From: Actinidia chinensis
Lineage: Eukaryota; Streptophyta; Magnoliopsida; Ericales; Actinidiaceae
NCBI GenBank assembly: GCA_009663005.1
Contig: VIGQ01000569.1
Location: 15,001 to 32,500 of the forward strand
DNA length: 17,500 nt
Direction: 5' to 3'
The stretch's first letter is position 1, and every line of letters starts with the position of its first letter. The notes beneath the pieces are model-generated. The model was not told the DNA's origin. It saw only the letters and a list, made by a program, of their open reading frames with translations, and did no database searches. The position numbers were made by a program, and so were the translations under genes. Below, one piece after another: positions 8,215 to 17,023 of this stretch.

Positions 8215-10916
8215 TCTGTGCTTGGGACGAAAATTTATTGAAGAGAAAGTTAGATAAGATAAACGAAGAGTTAGATGCCTCTAATTTACTTATTATTATT
8301 TTTTTTTCGTCAAACTTAAAGTATTGTCAATGTAATTTTTTGTACTATATACATATTCAATGTTTTCTTTATCATTCCTTCACCCTATTCATATTGTTCA
8401 AAATTTTTTTGGGTTCGTTTTTCCGTAGATAAATCAGAAAAAATAACTAAAATCTTCATAAAAGGACAAAAAATCCAATTAATTCACAATGAGATCGATG
8501 ACATATACAATTTTGCTTTCTAGATATTTTATATGGTGTAATTATGGGGATATTATTGCCTCTGATTCACACATCCTTTTGCTTATTGAGTTTTGGCTTA
8601 TAGAATAAAAAAAATCAACTTAACTTGTTTGAGATCATTTATTTTCGTTGTCTAACTTATTAAAATCGTCGTGAATCCCTCACGTATGAATATAATGATA
8701 GGTAAAATTGATAAAAAGACACTTATTAAAATAAATTATCAGACAATTGTTGATTTTGTGAATCTGATGGTATTTGGTGGCTAAATTGCAAAGATATTAT
8801 TGTGAGTGGTAGGGATTACTAACTAAATAAATTAATTTATTTGACACTATACATACATCGTTCCCTCTTCCTTTTTCTTTTTTTTCCTTTTTTTAAGCAA
8901 AAAGTAATTTATTTGATTCCTTCAATATATTATAAGATTCTCCTCGATTGTGGGATCTAATATTTGTTATGATCAACTTTTAAACAAAAATAATACACGA
9001 AAGATAGCAGGTGAAAGAATTTTACATATCCCAAATTTCCAATATTAACAGCCTGAAAATATTAGCAACATATTTTTCCTTAACACTGATATATTATTTT
9101 TTCAATAGATCTATGAATACTTCATAAATTACTTTGAGATGGATAGTCACTGTTTTTAACTATGAAATATGTTTAACCGGTATTAGTACACATACATTAC
9201 ATCTGTACAGTAAAATCTATAAAAATATCCGAATGGTATCCACTAAATATACATATTTTTATTTTTTTATATTAGTTAATTATGACATATTTTTTTATGT
9301 TTTTTAATATATAGTTAAAAAATATATTTTAAAACAACTAAATCACGCAATCCATATAATCCAAAAAATCTTATATCAGAGAATTATTAGTGTTAATGGT
9401 GTTTTTTTTTTTTGAAAATGTCCATGAAACGTGATTGAATTAATTAGAGATATGCAATCAACGGAATCACCAAGATTGCACAACCACAATCAACAAAATA
9501 AATAAATTAGTGGAACCCAACTATTTTTTTGGACCAAAAGGATAGGCACTGGAAATAATGAATTCACCGGTGGATTATCGAATTGTACCAAATTTGATTG
9601 GTTAATAAAATGAAACTAAGAAAATGACTGAAGAACAATCAGTGTAGAATACAAGCTCGTCCTATCTATTTATTTTATGTGACTTTCTTAGCCGAGTATC
9701 ACGTTGATGTGTCATCCATGATAAATTCAAGGGAAATTCCTTGGTGGTTGGAGACGACTGTTTCGCCCCAAATTTTAACAAAAGATTCTAGTTATATAGT
9801 AGTTAGAAAATATTTCAATAGAATATAAAATTATCACCGGAAACATATTCGCTCGTCAAGATAAAACTTCTTGAACACTTCTGAAGTAATTTTAATTTTT
9901 TCCCTTACAACAGGGATTTGTAAAAAAGAAAAATTGATAACCTTATTTGTTAAAAACATCTATGTAATGGTCCGTTGGGTAGGATCAAATTTAAATGAAA
10001 ACCGATTTGAATTAAGTTGTTTTAATACGTGCCTCAAGGCTACGAATGGTTTGTGATGATGCGTAGATAGGAGAGGTGGTGGGACAGAAATGCATACCGT
10101 TTGGCACCCATGACAAATTTCTAATTTTGCCCCTAATGGCCTGTTTGTGTTAATGATATTTTGGATTTTTTAGCTGTATTAATTTTCGTATTTTTTCGTC
10201 TTTAGTAAAAAAAATTACCATTTAATTAAAAATTTATACTTTTTGATTTCTCCGAGAAGAGTTCGCAATTGTAATTTTTTTAAATTTGAAAAAATTATTG
10301 CTAAAGTCTGAAAAGAAACCACTTTTATATGATTGTTTTTTCAAAAATAGTTTTTTTTCCCTTCTTGCCACTAATGCCCCTACATTTGATAGTGACACTA
10401 GATGAGATCAAATAAAGGTCCATTAAGATGGAGATTGAAATCACTAGGGGTCCGATTGACAAATGATATATTGGGACCGTTATGGCACCAAGCAAAATTA
10501 GCAGATATTTAGGGACCAAAAGTATAATTAGTCATAAGTATTGTTTTTCTTGAATTTTACATTAGCACCTTAATTAAAGGGCCATTTTTGTCCAATTTGA
10601 AAAAGTTATTAAAGACATTTTAAATTTCTCCTACTTTCTATGAAAATGGACGTAGTTAACTATATTTAATTACTCCTTCAAAGATGTTGTTAGAGCATTA
10701 TATAACAAAAGCCTCCAATTATATTTAAAGAGTAGGAGTTTTAACTAGACAACAACATATTTAATTAATCTATTCATTATCGAAAATATTTTTGTTTATG
10801 TACTTGTTTTTTTTATATAATTAACTACTTAAAATAAATTTTGTTTTCTAATTAAAAGGCAATTTAGCCAAAATAAAATTAGTTTTCTTAGAAAAAAAAG
10901 AAAACCATTATGATAA
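8215..10916. other. Long AT-rich intergenic stretch, no supported gene
   Basis: This 2.7-kb region is strongly AT-rich with many T and A runs (for example about 8870-8895 and 9402-9413). All frames are short; none of the few at 60-65 codons (8238-8432, 9871-10056, 10325-10519) has a plausible start, composition or motif. A patch at about 9208-9232 (tacagtaaaatctataaaa) recalls the terminus of some plant hAT-type MITEs, but no matching opposite end was found. The segments tttgcccctaatggcc (10125-10141) and agggaccaaaagtataatta (10510-10529) look like decayed repeat pieces. Nothing here can be named. Confidence 0.5.
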
Positions 10917-11010
10917 CAGGGTTGAGCTCGCCTCAAGACCTCATCTCTCCACACCGTAAGCAACATCACCGCGACCTGTCATGACACCTCCAGACACAAT
11001 CAATCCGAGT
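10917..11010 (-). other. GC-richer coding-like island, possible exon
   Basis: This stretch of about 50 percent GC stands out from its AT-rich surroundings. On the minus strand one frame reads GLIVSGGVMTGRGDVAYGVE before a stop near 10940. A branch-point-like ctaac (minus strand, near 11016-11020) lies just upstream. It could be a downstream exon of the gene whose first exon may lie at 16672-16812, beyond the copia insertion. There is no clear acceptor AG at a good distance and the protein is not recognised, so confidence is low. Confidence 0.2.
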
Positions 11011-11401
11011 CGTTAGTTAACAATTCAAAAGAGACTTGAAAGCAAAAGAGAAGAACAATAAACACAAACACACCAAAAAATCTTCGCAATCTGTCGCAAT
11101 GTTCTGACTGTGAATGAAACGCATGAAGAATTGAAAGTTTAAAGGAATCCAAATTGGCGTCGAAGAAAGGAAAATGCTAAATTTTAACTCGTAATTCAAA
11201 ATAACTTAAAGTGTTTCAAAAGAAAAAGGTCACTAACACCAACACACACCAACCGTCCTCCCAATCTTATTGTTTTAACTGCAATACAACATGAAGAAAC
11301 CAATAGTAAGCAGAAACGAAATCCAGAGTAAGTCCAAGAAGAGAACTTATGTGAAAAAGGTCAATTATCAAACTTTTCGCAATTTTCAAAGCAAGAACTC
11401 A

Positions 11402-11438
11402 CCATATAAAGACGAATTGCCAAAGCAGGAAACGAAAC
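11402..11438 (-). other. Left flank of copia insertion, host sequence
   Basis: Minus-strand reading continues from the right flank (16612 onward) across the element: ...ATGAGTTC, then GTTTC and CTGCTTTGGCAATTCG. If the 5-bp target duplication was GTTTC, one copy (GTTC, at 16612-16615 on the plus strand as gaac) has lost a T. Further left on the minus strand, a good acceptor-like tract, ttcatgttgtattgcag, ends near 11280. Confidence 0.35.
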
Positions 11439-11695
11439 TGTAAAAGAACTGATGTTTATTTCGTATTTTATTGTATTTTAATACCAAAGGAGGTATCCTA
11501 TTTATAGAGCCAATAAGAAAAAGGAAAGAAATAAAGATAAGGAAGGAAATATTTAGATCATAAATTCGGACGATACACTATATTGCCTATTACATTCCTA
11601 CAGAAATGGAAAACCAAAGTAGTAAGGAAAGTGGTTTGCCATAATTGAAGAAGATCCCAGAATTTGGGGCCATAATAACTTTAAAATCCTTAACA
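11439..11695 (-). repeat. 3' LTR of the copia element
   Basis: On the plus strand it begins tgtaaaagaactgatg and ends atccttaaca, matching the right LTR in order throughout (tttatag, cctattacattcctacag, aattgaagaagatcc). It carries the minus-strand TATA box TATAAATA (11499-11506), which in this copy could drive transcription outward toward lower coordinates. Confidence 0.95.
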
Positions 11696-11711
11696 CTCCC
11701 CCTCAAGTTGG
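11696..11711 (-). other. Polypurine tract of the copia element
   Basis: The minus strand reads CAACTTGAGGGGGAG directly before the 3' LTR, the standard plant copia polypurine primer for plus-strand DNA synthesis. The sequence is intact, unlike most of the interior. Confidence 0.9.
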
Positions 11712-11739
11712 AATGTATGGTTGATAATTCCCTACTGCA

Positions 11740-12300
11740 AAGTAAATGTTGGAATTGTTGAAGAACTCAATGGCTTTGGTAAAAACATGTCGCTGGCTGG
11801 TGTGGATGTGGATAGTGAGCTGTCTTGATCATTCCTTCTTGAAACCTTTCTCGGATAACTGGCCAATCAATTTCTATATGTTTTGTTCGCTCATGAAAAA
11901 CGGGTTTGACGCAATGTGGCGGCTGCGTGATGGTCACAATATAGATTGGCAGGGTGGGCATGCTTTGATGCCCAAATCTTGTAGAATGCTATTTCAACAC
12001 CCCCCAAGGGTTAATTTCACAAGAAGTTTGCAGCATAGACGATTACTCAGCTTCTGAGGCTGGTGGATCGGGAACTGTAGTTTGCTTATTGTTTTCCAAG
12101 AGATTACTGAAGTGCCAAGAAATAGGCAAATCCAGTTTAATAGATCGGCGACAGTATCAGGACATCTAGCCCAATCTGCATCACAAAAGGCATTTAATTG
12201 AATTGAACTAGTGTAGTAGGAAAAAAAATTCCTTGACCGGTGTTTGTTTCACATAGCTCAAGACGCGCTGAGATGCCTATAAATGTGACACCGTGTTTGA
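11740..12300 (-). pseudogene. Copia RNase H remnant
   Basis: This is the C-terminal domain of the polyprotein, which degrades RNA in the RNA-DNA hybrid during reverse transcription. Clear homologous blocks on the minus strand are HERTKHIEID followed by RERFQEGMIKTAH (about 11815-11900), then a QQPA-like stretch and an EFFNNF-like end near the polypurine tract (about 11740-11765). Upstream, a SEAE block with a stop where Tyr-Arg is expected lies near 12045-12060, and a CDADWARCP-like segment is found around 12160-12180 in other frames. At least three frames are used, so no continuous protein survives. Confidence 0.85.
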
Positions 12301-12459
12301 TCATTTAAATTGACTTAGAACATGGCCGCATATGCTAAGTCGGGTGGGCGAGTGATGGTCAAATAAAATAAGCGCCCAACAAGGTCGTAATATGAGGAAG
12401 GATCACTAAGTAGTCACAATCAAACTACTAAGGGATAAGTTTTTTCCATAGGGAAAGAA

Positions 12460-13200
12460 AAGAAGCTGGTTTAGCACGAGTATCCAACGTCTTCCAGGAA
12501 TTTCGAGGGAATATTTTCGTTGTGAAAGAGCGATGCCTTTGTGGATCGAGCAACTCTAGGCATAGAAAGTATTTAATATCCCAAGAATCTTCAATTTAAA
12601 TTGATTTCTTTAGAATGGCTTGGGTCATCAATGTCTGGTAGATTGTTTCCTGTAGAATATATCATTACATAAATGAGGCGGGCAGTGAATACCATATTGG
12701 GATCGGAAGAACAAAGGGAATAATAAAGCTTTCGATTGTTGTAGTTGGCTTGGTTGAGGAGCGGTTGAGAGAGTTGATAACCATGACGGGAGCTGTTTGA
12801 GACGTACCAATGTTGTGGAGTTTGCAGACTCGTGTCTCCCCCTTTAGTCCGAAACCAAGGAGGTAAAGAAATGTTAGACATCTTCCTCAAGTCTCCAGGT
12901 AAGAAGCATTTTGGGAACCATCAGGTGGTGAAGATGCCAATGGTAGTTGAGGCCAAAGCAAAGTAGGAGACGAATAGTCACAGTTTTGCAACGGGAGCAA
13001 AAAGTCTAATGGTAGCTAACCCTTCAATTGAGTGTTCCTTTTTGCTACAATCTGGCCCTTATAACGTTCGACTAGTACCCTCAGGTTTGACATTGATCTT
13101 GTTAACCCATTTGCATCTAACCGATTTCTTCCAAGAGGAAGAGTTTGGAGAGACCATGTGCCCTTAGGGGGAGAGCATCAAGTCGGGTTTGCATAGCAAG
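12460..13200 (-). pseudogene. Copia reverse transcriptase remnant
   Basis: This is the RNA-dependent DNA polymerase domain. On the minus strand, in order, are GTWSL and TLPLGR (about 13155-13120), VERYKGQIVAKRNTQLKG (about 13080-13025), PVAK-like and WHLHHL blocks (about 12985-12920), a SLPPWF-like segment and VCKLH (about 12870-12815), GLKQ/LKQLPSWLSTLSTA (about 12805-12760), and the catalytic YVDD region. In the last, 12658-12671 reads TATGTAATGATATA, where the first Asp codon has lost a base, giving YV then a shifted D. A SQRKYSLE-like end segment follows near 12470. The catalytic loss and multiple frameshifts make it non-functional. Confidence 0.9.
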
Positions 13201-13480
13201 GGCCATTTAGGATCACGAACTGCCTTTGCAAAGGATGATGGTTCTTTTTTGTTGAAAGAGAATGGTAAAGGCACGGTGTTGGGGTGATAATTTATCATAT
13301 GAAAGCACATCAGACAAGGGGGTAGTGATACCTGTTAGATCTGACCAATTGCCGAGGTAGATGACGGAACATTCCTTGAAGGAGAGAGGCGATATTAACA
13401 TGATACTCACAGAGATAACTAGGTATTGTCGTAGTTCGTGTCAGCCGCGAGGAAGGGACTTGGTAGGACAGGAGAAGAAG
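13200..13480 (-). pseudogene. Copia linker between integrase and RT
   Basis: This region carries the conserved stretch that precedes the RT domain in plant copia polyproteins: YDKLSPQHRAF (about 13295-13260), then EPSSFAKAVRDPKW in a neighbouring frame (about 13245-13200). The order and sequence fit the family's SYD-LSP-HRAF motif. It lies in a frame different from the RT core, showing another indel. Confidence 0.8.
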
Positions 13481-13790
13481 TTGGGAAATTTTGTCATGGA
13501 GGAGCAGTGGGGACGAGGGACTATGTGGTGAAAGGGAGTTTGGGGAGAAAACTTCAATGTTGTTGGAGTGTTGCAGGAAAGGATTCTTGAGAAATGGGTT
13601 TGATAAAAGGATTAAACATTGGAGTTGGAAGAAGGAGTGAATTTAAAGGTTCTCATCAGATGTTGGGTTGAGCGTGAGGAAGCACAAGAGGGAATTTGCA
13701 GACGGAGAAGATGGAAAAGGAAAAATCTTCTCATGAAAGAGAACTTCACGTGAGACAAAAAATTTTACCAGTTGAGAGGTCATAAAACTC
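13480..13790 (-). pseudogene. Copia integrase C-terminal spacer, poorly conserved
   Basis: This stretch joins the integrase core end to the pre-RT motif. No crisp motif was found beyond low-complexity, Pro/Ser-rich translation, as is usual for this variable part of copia polyproteins. It is assigned to the element by position. Confidence 0.6.
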
Positions 13791-14500
13791 GGTTATCCAT
13801 TTTGACCGTATGGATATCGAGGAAGAGACAACGTGTGCTCGGGCATCAAACTAGCTTTGTGGGACGAAGGTGGGTGTTGAGGCGCAACAAAGCACCAAAA
13901 ACTCGTCAAATGGTCATCGGTGGGCTTGTTGTGGGAATAGCATCTCCCCCAAAAGCGTGTTTTTCGGTGGAGGAATAGGTGTGGGGTTCGATTGATAAGA
14001 TAGGGTGCAGTTAAGATGGCATATCCCCAAAATTTCTTTGGCAAGATTAGCTTGAAATAACAAAGCTCGGGCCAAATTGAGGAGATGGCTGTGTTGCGCT
14101 CGGCTACTCCATTTGTTGTGGAGGTGGAGACACAACTGGTTGAATGAATATCCGTTATCTAAATAAAAATTTTGCATTTCAATTCAGGACATTATCACTA
14201 CGAGAATTTTTAACCTTAAGGGAAAATTGTTTCTGTCTCAACAAGATTGACGAATGTAGTTATTATTTGCGAGTGTATGATTAAGATGCCTCAATAAACC
14301 ATGACATCGAGTGTAGTCATCGACGAGAGTAAGAAAATAGAGGGACACAGTGGCCTTGCGACTGCCCCCATTAGTGCAGGAAGGAATAAGGAATATGGTA
14401 CCTCCCCAGATATCAAATGAATCAATTCAAATGGTGTATGAGTATGCACTCGAACTTGAGGGAATGGAGCAGAAAGACATTTTGTTAGCAATGGGCAAAT
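13790..14500 (-). pseudogene. Copia integrase core remnant
   Basis: This is the DDE-type enzyme that inserts the cDNA into the genome. Blocks on the minus strand are FELIH followed in the next frame by DIWGG (about 14425-14400, a missing base separates them), YFLTLVDDYTRCHG (14340-14299), NGVAER (about 14125-14100, holding the third catalytic acid), LLNLARALLFQANL (about 14080-14040 in another frame), KKFWGYAILTAPYLINRTP (about 14040-13985), and a DHLTSFWCF-like segment (about 13925-13895). All three frames are used. The catalytic acids are each locally preserved but never in one frame. Confidence 0.9.
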
Positions 14501-14640
14501 ATAAACAATCAGAAACATCACAAAGCTTTATGTTTGTAACAGAATGTGATTGGTGTCCGACAAGCAAACGAAGACTCTTATTTGAAAAGGTTGACCAGAC
14601 GTTGATGCCAAAAGGATAGGGGAGGGAATCTCATCGGGGA
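14500..14640 (-). pseudogene. Copia GAG-pre-integrase segment
   Basis: The minus strand carries WHQRL (about 14610-14596), corresponding to the first part of the HxRLGH motif of the pre-integrase zinc-binding region; the expected GH is degraded to VN. A Cys-rich stretch follows (CLSDTNH in one frame). It is not intact. Confidence 0.65.
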
Positions 14641-14859
14641 GAGGAGACGGACTCCTGACAGGTTGTTTTTGGAATGAGGTAGTTAGCATCTGGGTTTGTC
14701 TGCGGAAGTATAGAATCAGGGTAGTTAAAGTCCTCTGCGCTAAGAGTTTCCCGTCCCAATCATCTTCCCCGATTTGTTATGGTCCTTGTCTTTTTGTCGC
14801 ATACAAGCATCGTTTAGTGAATGGGGCAAGGTAGTGGGAGTTTACAAACAAGCTTGCAC

Positions 14860-15070
14860 TAATAGAGATTAAGTTTAATTTGAGGAAGGAACGACCATAG
14901 CAATCATGTTGCAACGAAAAATCAGCAAAATGGATACTGCCCGATGTGTGTGACAGCGGGCGGATGCTCAATTGGGAAGATGCACAGTTCGATTGGTAAT
15001 ACGAGCGTTGTAGTCAATATAAATCAACAGAGCAAACAATATGATCTGGGCTCCTGATGTCACGTATCCA
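14860..15070 (-). pseudogene. Copia aspartic protease remnant
   Basis: This domain matures the polyprotein. The active-site block on the minus strand at 15070-15041 reads WIRDIRSPDH, aligning with the family's W-DTGAT-DH core. The catalytic Asp remains but Thr-Gly has become Ile-Arg. Downstream are TVHLPN (about 14990-14970) and LNLISIS (about 14875-14855), the usual end of the domain. Loss of the DTG triad and a stop after LPN indicate inactivity. Confidence 0.85.
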
Positions 15071-15354
15071 ATACATTTCTTTTCAGAGAAAAGAAACAGA
15101 GCCCACATAAGATTTTAAATGAGAGATCACTTATGGCGGAGCTACGACCGACATGAGTAAGCCATGGAATTGGACGTATTCCATTCAGCCATTGTCATTG
15201 AGATCTGGTAATGTTCTGCCGTGAGAGTGAAGAGGTGTAAGCGGGTGGGTTTCATTTGCAGTGTATTGTATTGACATGGTTGACTTGGAGGGAAAGTTCG
15301 TTTGCTTTTCCTGATTTGATTTAACGTCTGCAGAATTCGTCTTTTGTGTTTGCG

Positions 15355-15395
15355 ACAAACATCAATAGTGTGACCTCCCGCCCACAATAATCACA
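15355..15395 (-). pseudogene. Copia gag zinc knuckle with a one-base deletion
   Basis: On the minus strand the first half reads CDYCGR and the second GHTIDVC in the next frame. Restoring the spacing would give the CCHC pattern CX2CX4HX4C, the nucleic-acid-binding knuckle of nucleocapsid. The 41-base span, against 42 expected, locates a single missing base between the halves. Confidence 0.9.
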
Positions 15396-16259
15396 CTAAG
15401 ATGTGCTCGAAATGTTCTGAAGTGTGCCCAGCTTGTCACCAAATTCCACATTTCAAATGAGGATTCTTTGGTGCGAAGTCTCTCAGAGTTTCGTGAGTTG
15501 TTACTTACAGCAAAGGCTGAGTTTCAGTCACAAGCACTTCCTTGATATTCCCGTTTGCTTTTCATCTTGGATAAAGAATGGAGAGTGAGCTTTGTTGACG
15601 GTAGGAAGCGGATCCATGAGCAGAAAAGAAGCTGTCCTCGAGAACAGCAGCGTAGGCTTCATTAAGCCCCATGAAAACTTCATGGTCGTTGACTTTGTTG
15701 GAACTTGTTAAAAACCTCCTTCACAGTCACGCAAGTGCAAGTTGGGATACAACACAAGCGTCGGTTCACCCAAAGGCCCCCTTGAACTTGGTGTAGGTTT
15801 GTAGAAGTGACACAGTTATGTTGTCCTGTTACAATCATGAATGGCTTCTTCAATATGAGAAAGGTGGACAAATTAGTCGTTTGAAAAGCTTCTTTCAAAT
15901 AGACCAGATTTCATAAGCCCTTCATTATATATAACGCTTGCTTAATTACTACGAGATTGAATTGAAAAGCCCATGCTTACAAGATTGTCTGCAGCGCCCA
16001 TTGTTGGAAGGTTCAATGATGGAAGGTATTGGTGGCGTCGAAATGATTGTTGTGACGACAGCCTTCTTTATTCTTGATGCTTAGGGCCATGAGCATGGAA
16101 CGCGCTCCAAGTTGTTGTAATTTTCTTCAGTCAGCAATGCGTGACGAGTATGAGCCCAGGTTGGTCAGAGTGATGCAAGGTATAAAAGGGGTCATTTGGA
16201 TTATCGTATTTGTTGGTATCGGGCTTGGCGAAGTTTGGATATTGTATCTTTTTCGCCAT
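15396..16259 (-). pseudogene. Copia gag remnant
   Basis: This is the capsid-forming part of the polyprotein, 5' proximal on the minus strand. The start codon is at 16259-16257, 90 bases after the 5' LTR. The first frame is 42 codons and includes the conserved HHSDQPGLILVT of the copia N-terminal region (about 16170-16140) before a stop at 16131. Further homologous pieces are ENYNN (about 16125-16110), ALSIKNK (about 16085-16065), a CVTVKEVF-like capsid segment (about 15730-15700), and LLMDPLPTVNKA (15623-15588), the most conserved capsid stretch. Stops and frameshifts separate them. Confidence 0.85.
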
Positions 16260-16335
16260 GTGTGTTGGCTAGGAGAAAGATGGTTGCTGTTTTTGGGGTT
16301 TTTGAGAAAGGAACAAATGTTTCAGACAACGTGAT

Positions 16336-16348
16336 GCTCTGATACCAT
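16336..16348 (-). other. Primer binding site (initiator tRNA-Met type)
   Basis: Immediately after the 5' LTR end (ACA) the minus strand reads TGGTATCAGAGC, complementary to the 3' end of plant initiator tRNA-Met and standard for plant copia elements. It is intact. Confidence 0.92.
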
Positions 16349-16611
16349 GTAAAAGAAATGAATGTTTTTTCTATTTTAATGGTATTTTAATACAAAGGAC
16401 GTCTCCTATTTATAGGAGCCAATAAGAACAAGGAAAAGGAAATAACAAGATTAGGAAGGAAACGAATTTAGATCCTAAATTTAGGACGTATACACTATTT
16501 TGCCTATTACATTCCTACAGAAATGGAAAAAATAGTAAGGAATGTGGGGGTGGATCCAGAAATTGAAGAAGATCCCCGAATGTGCATTAAATCAACTTAA
16601 ATTCCTTAACA
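16349..16611 (-). repeat. 5' LTR of the copia element
   Basis: On the plus strand it starts tgtaaaagaaatg and ends attccttaaca. The minus-strand TATA box TATAAATA at 16414-16407 within cctatttataggagcc would drive element transcription. Differences from the left LTR include a run of indels near 16520-16590. Confidence 0.95.
16407..16414 (-). promoter_or_regulatory. LTR TATA box (minus strand)
   Basis: The minus strand reads TATAAATA, surrounded by GGCTCC and GGAG, present in both LTRs at the corresponding place. This is the expected U3-R promoter position for the copia transcript. Confidence 0.7.
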
Positions 16612-16671
16612 GAACTCATAATTGGCTGCTTAGCTGCTAGCCTGCTACTTCAAGATAAGAGAAGAAATTAC

Positions 16672-16812
16672 CGAACATTGATTTCGGCATGTGACAATTG
16701 CGGAATTTGATTAGACGCTACTCTACTTAAAGACGACAACCCATTTGCTCTTTGATACGCCAGCGATCTTGCTCGTGCGAGAGCGAGAACAGGAGGGTGA
16801 CGACGTTTATGG
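16672..16812 (-). CDS. Possible first exon of a disrupted host gene, mitochondrial-presequence-like
   Basis: On the minus strand a frame of about 45 codons, starting around 16810 without an ATG, contains KRRHPPVLALARARSL, then YQRANGLSSLSRVASNQ and SHAEINVR. It is rich in Arg, Ala, Leu and Ser and has no acidic residue in its first 40 or so positions, a composition typical of mitochondrial presequences. It ends at G|GTAATTTC (donor GT at 16671-16670), and the copia element starts about 60 bases into that intron. Upstream, TGGGCT (plus strand 16816-16821) resembles site II elements common in promoters of nuclear genes for mitochondrial and ribosomal proteins. The missing ATG is a serious weakness; an indel could explain it. 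Not recognised as any particular family. Confidence 0.3.
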
Positions 16813-16847
16813 TTTTGGGCTTGGGTCCATACGCAATAAAGTCCTGG

Positions 16848-16858
16848 GTTTAAATAAG
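16848..16858 (-). promoter_or_regulatory. Possible TATA-like box for the disrupted minus-strand gene
   Basis: The plus strand has ttaaataagaa, giving TTATTTAA on the minus strand, about 30-40 bases before the TGGGCT motif and the candidate first exon. Weak on its own. Confidence 0.2.
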
Positions 16859-16880
16859 AAAAAATGAAAGGGAATGATTT

Positions 16881-17023
16881 CTACACTCAAAAAAATAATA
16901 TTTTTTTTTTTTTTTTTTTTTATCTACACTCCAAAATAGGAGTGTAGGAAATCAACACCATTATGGTATTGATTTTCTACACTCCTATTTGGAGGTAGAT
17001 ATCAAAAAATGGAGTGTTTGTAG
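16881..17023. mobile_element. Foldback MITE-like element, long inverted repeat
   Basis: A left arm of 37 bases (16923-16959, starting tctacactccaaaatagg) is followed by a 5-base centre and a right arm (16965-16999) that is its inverse with few mismatches (starting tctacctccaaataggag when reverse-complemented). Outer segments ctacactcaaaaaaata (16881-16897) and the inverse of ggagtgtttgtag (17011-17023) extend the pairing, interrupted by a T run at 16901-16921 on the left. The whole can fold into one long hairpin. No coding capacity. The terminal repeat motif ctacactcc also recurs inside, as in many small foldback elements. The family cannot be named, and no clear target duplication was found. 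Confidence 0.65.

Larger units (their letters stand above)
11439..16611 (-). mobile_element. Ty1/copia LTR retrotransposon, full-length but dead (5.2 kb)
   Basis: The ends are two directly repeated LTRs of about 257 and 263 bp, each starting TG and ending CA. Reading on the minus strand, the order is 5' LTR (16611-16349), tRNA-Met-type primer site, gag, protease, integrase, reverse transcriptase, RNase H, polypurine tract, 3' LTR (11695-11439). Integrase before reverse transcriptase defines the copia superfamily. The short LTRs and the single-polyprotein layout fit the Ale/Retrofit group, but this lineage call is tentative. All domains are recognisable yet broken by indels and stops. The two LTRs differ by many substitutions and indels (roughly four-fifths identical by eye, not aligned by program), so the insertion is old unless the differences are sequence error. 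Confidence 0.95.

Noticed and set aside
9190..9360. Possible MITE with tacagtaaaatctataaaa terminus
   Set aside because: Only one end resembles a known type; no matching inverted terminus or target duplication was found in the following AT-rich DNA.
10125..10160. ggcctgtttg motif resembling a hAT or PIF MITE terminal repeat
   Set aside because: No inverse caaacaggcc was found within a reasonable distance.
13772..13978. Plus-strand frame of 68 codons
   Set aside because: It is antisense to the copia integrase, whose KKFWGYAILTAPYLINRTP block is on the minus strand.
16074..16334. Plus-strand frame of 86 codons
   Set aside because: It is antisense to the copia gag 5' region; the minus strand carries the recognisable gag start and HHSDQPGLILVT.
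11696..16348. Gypsy rather than copia element
   Set aside because: Integrase blocks precede reverse transcriptase in the minus-strand order, the primer site is the copia-type tRNA-Met site and the pre-RT motif YDKLSPQHRAF is copia-specific.
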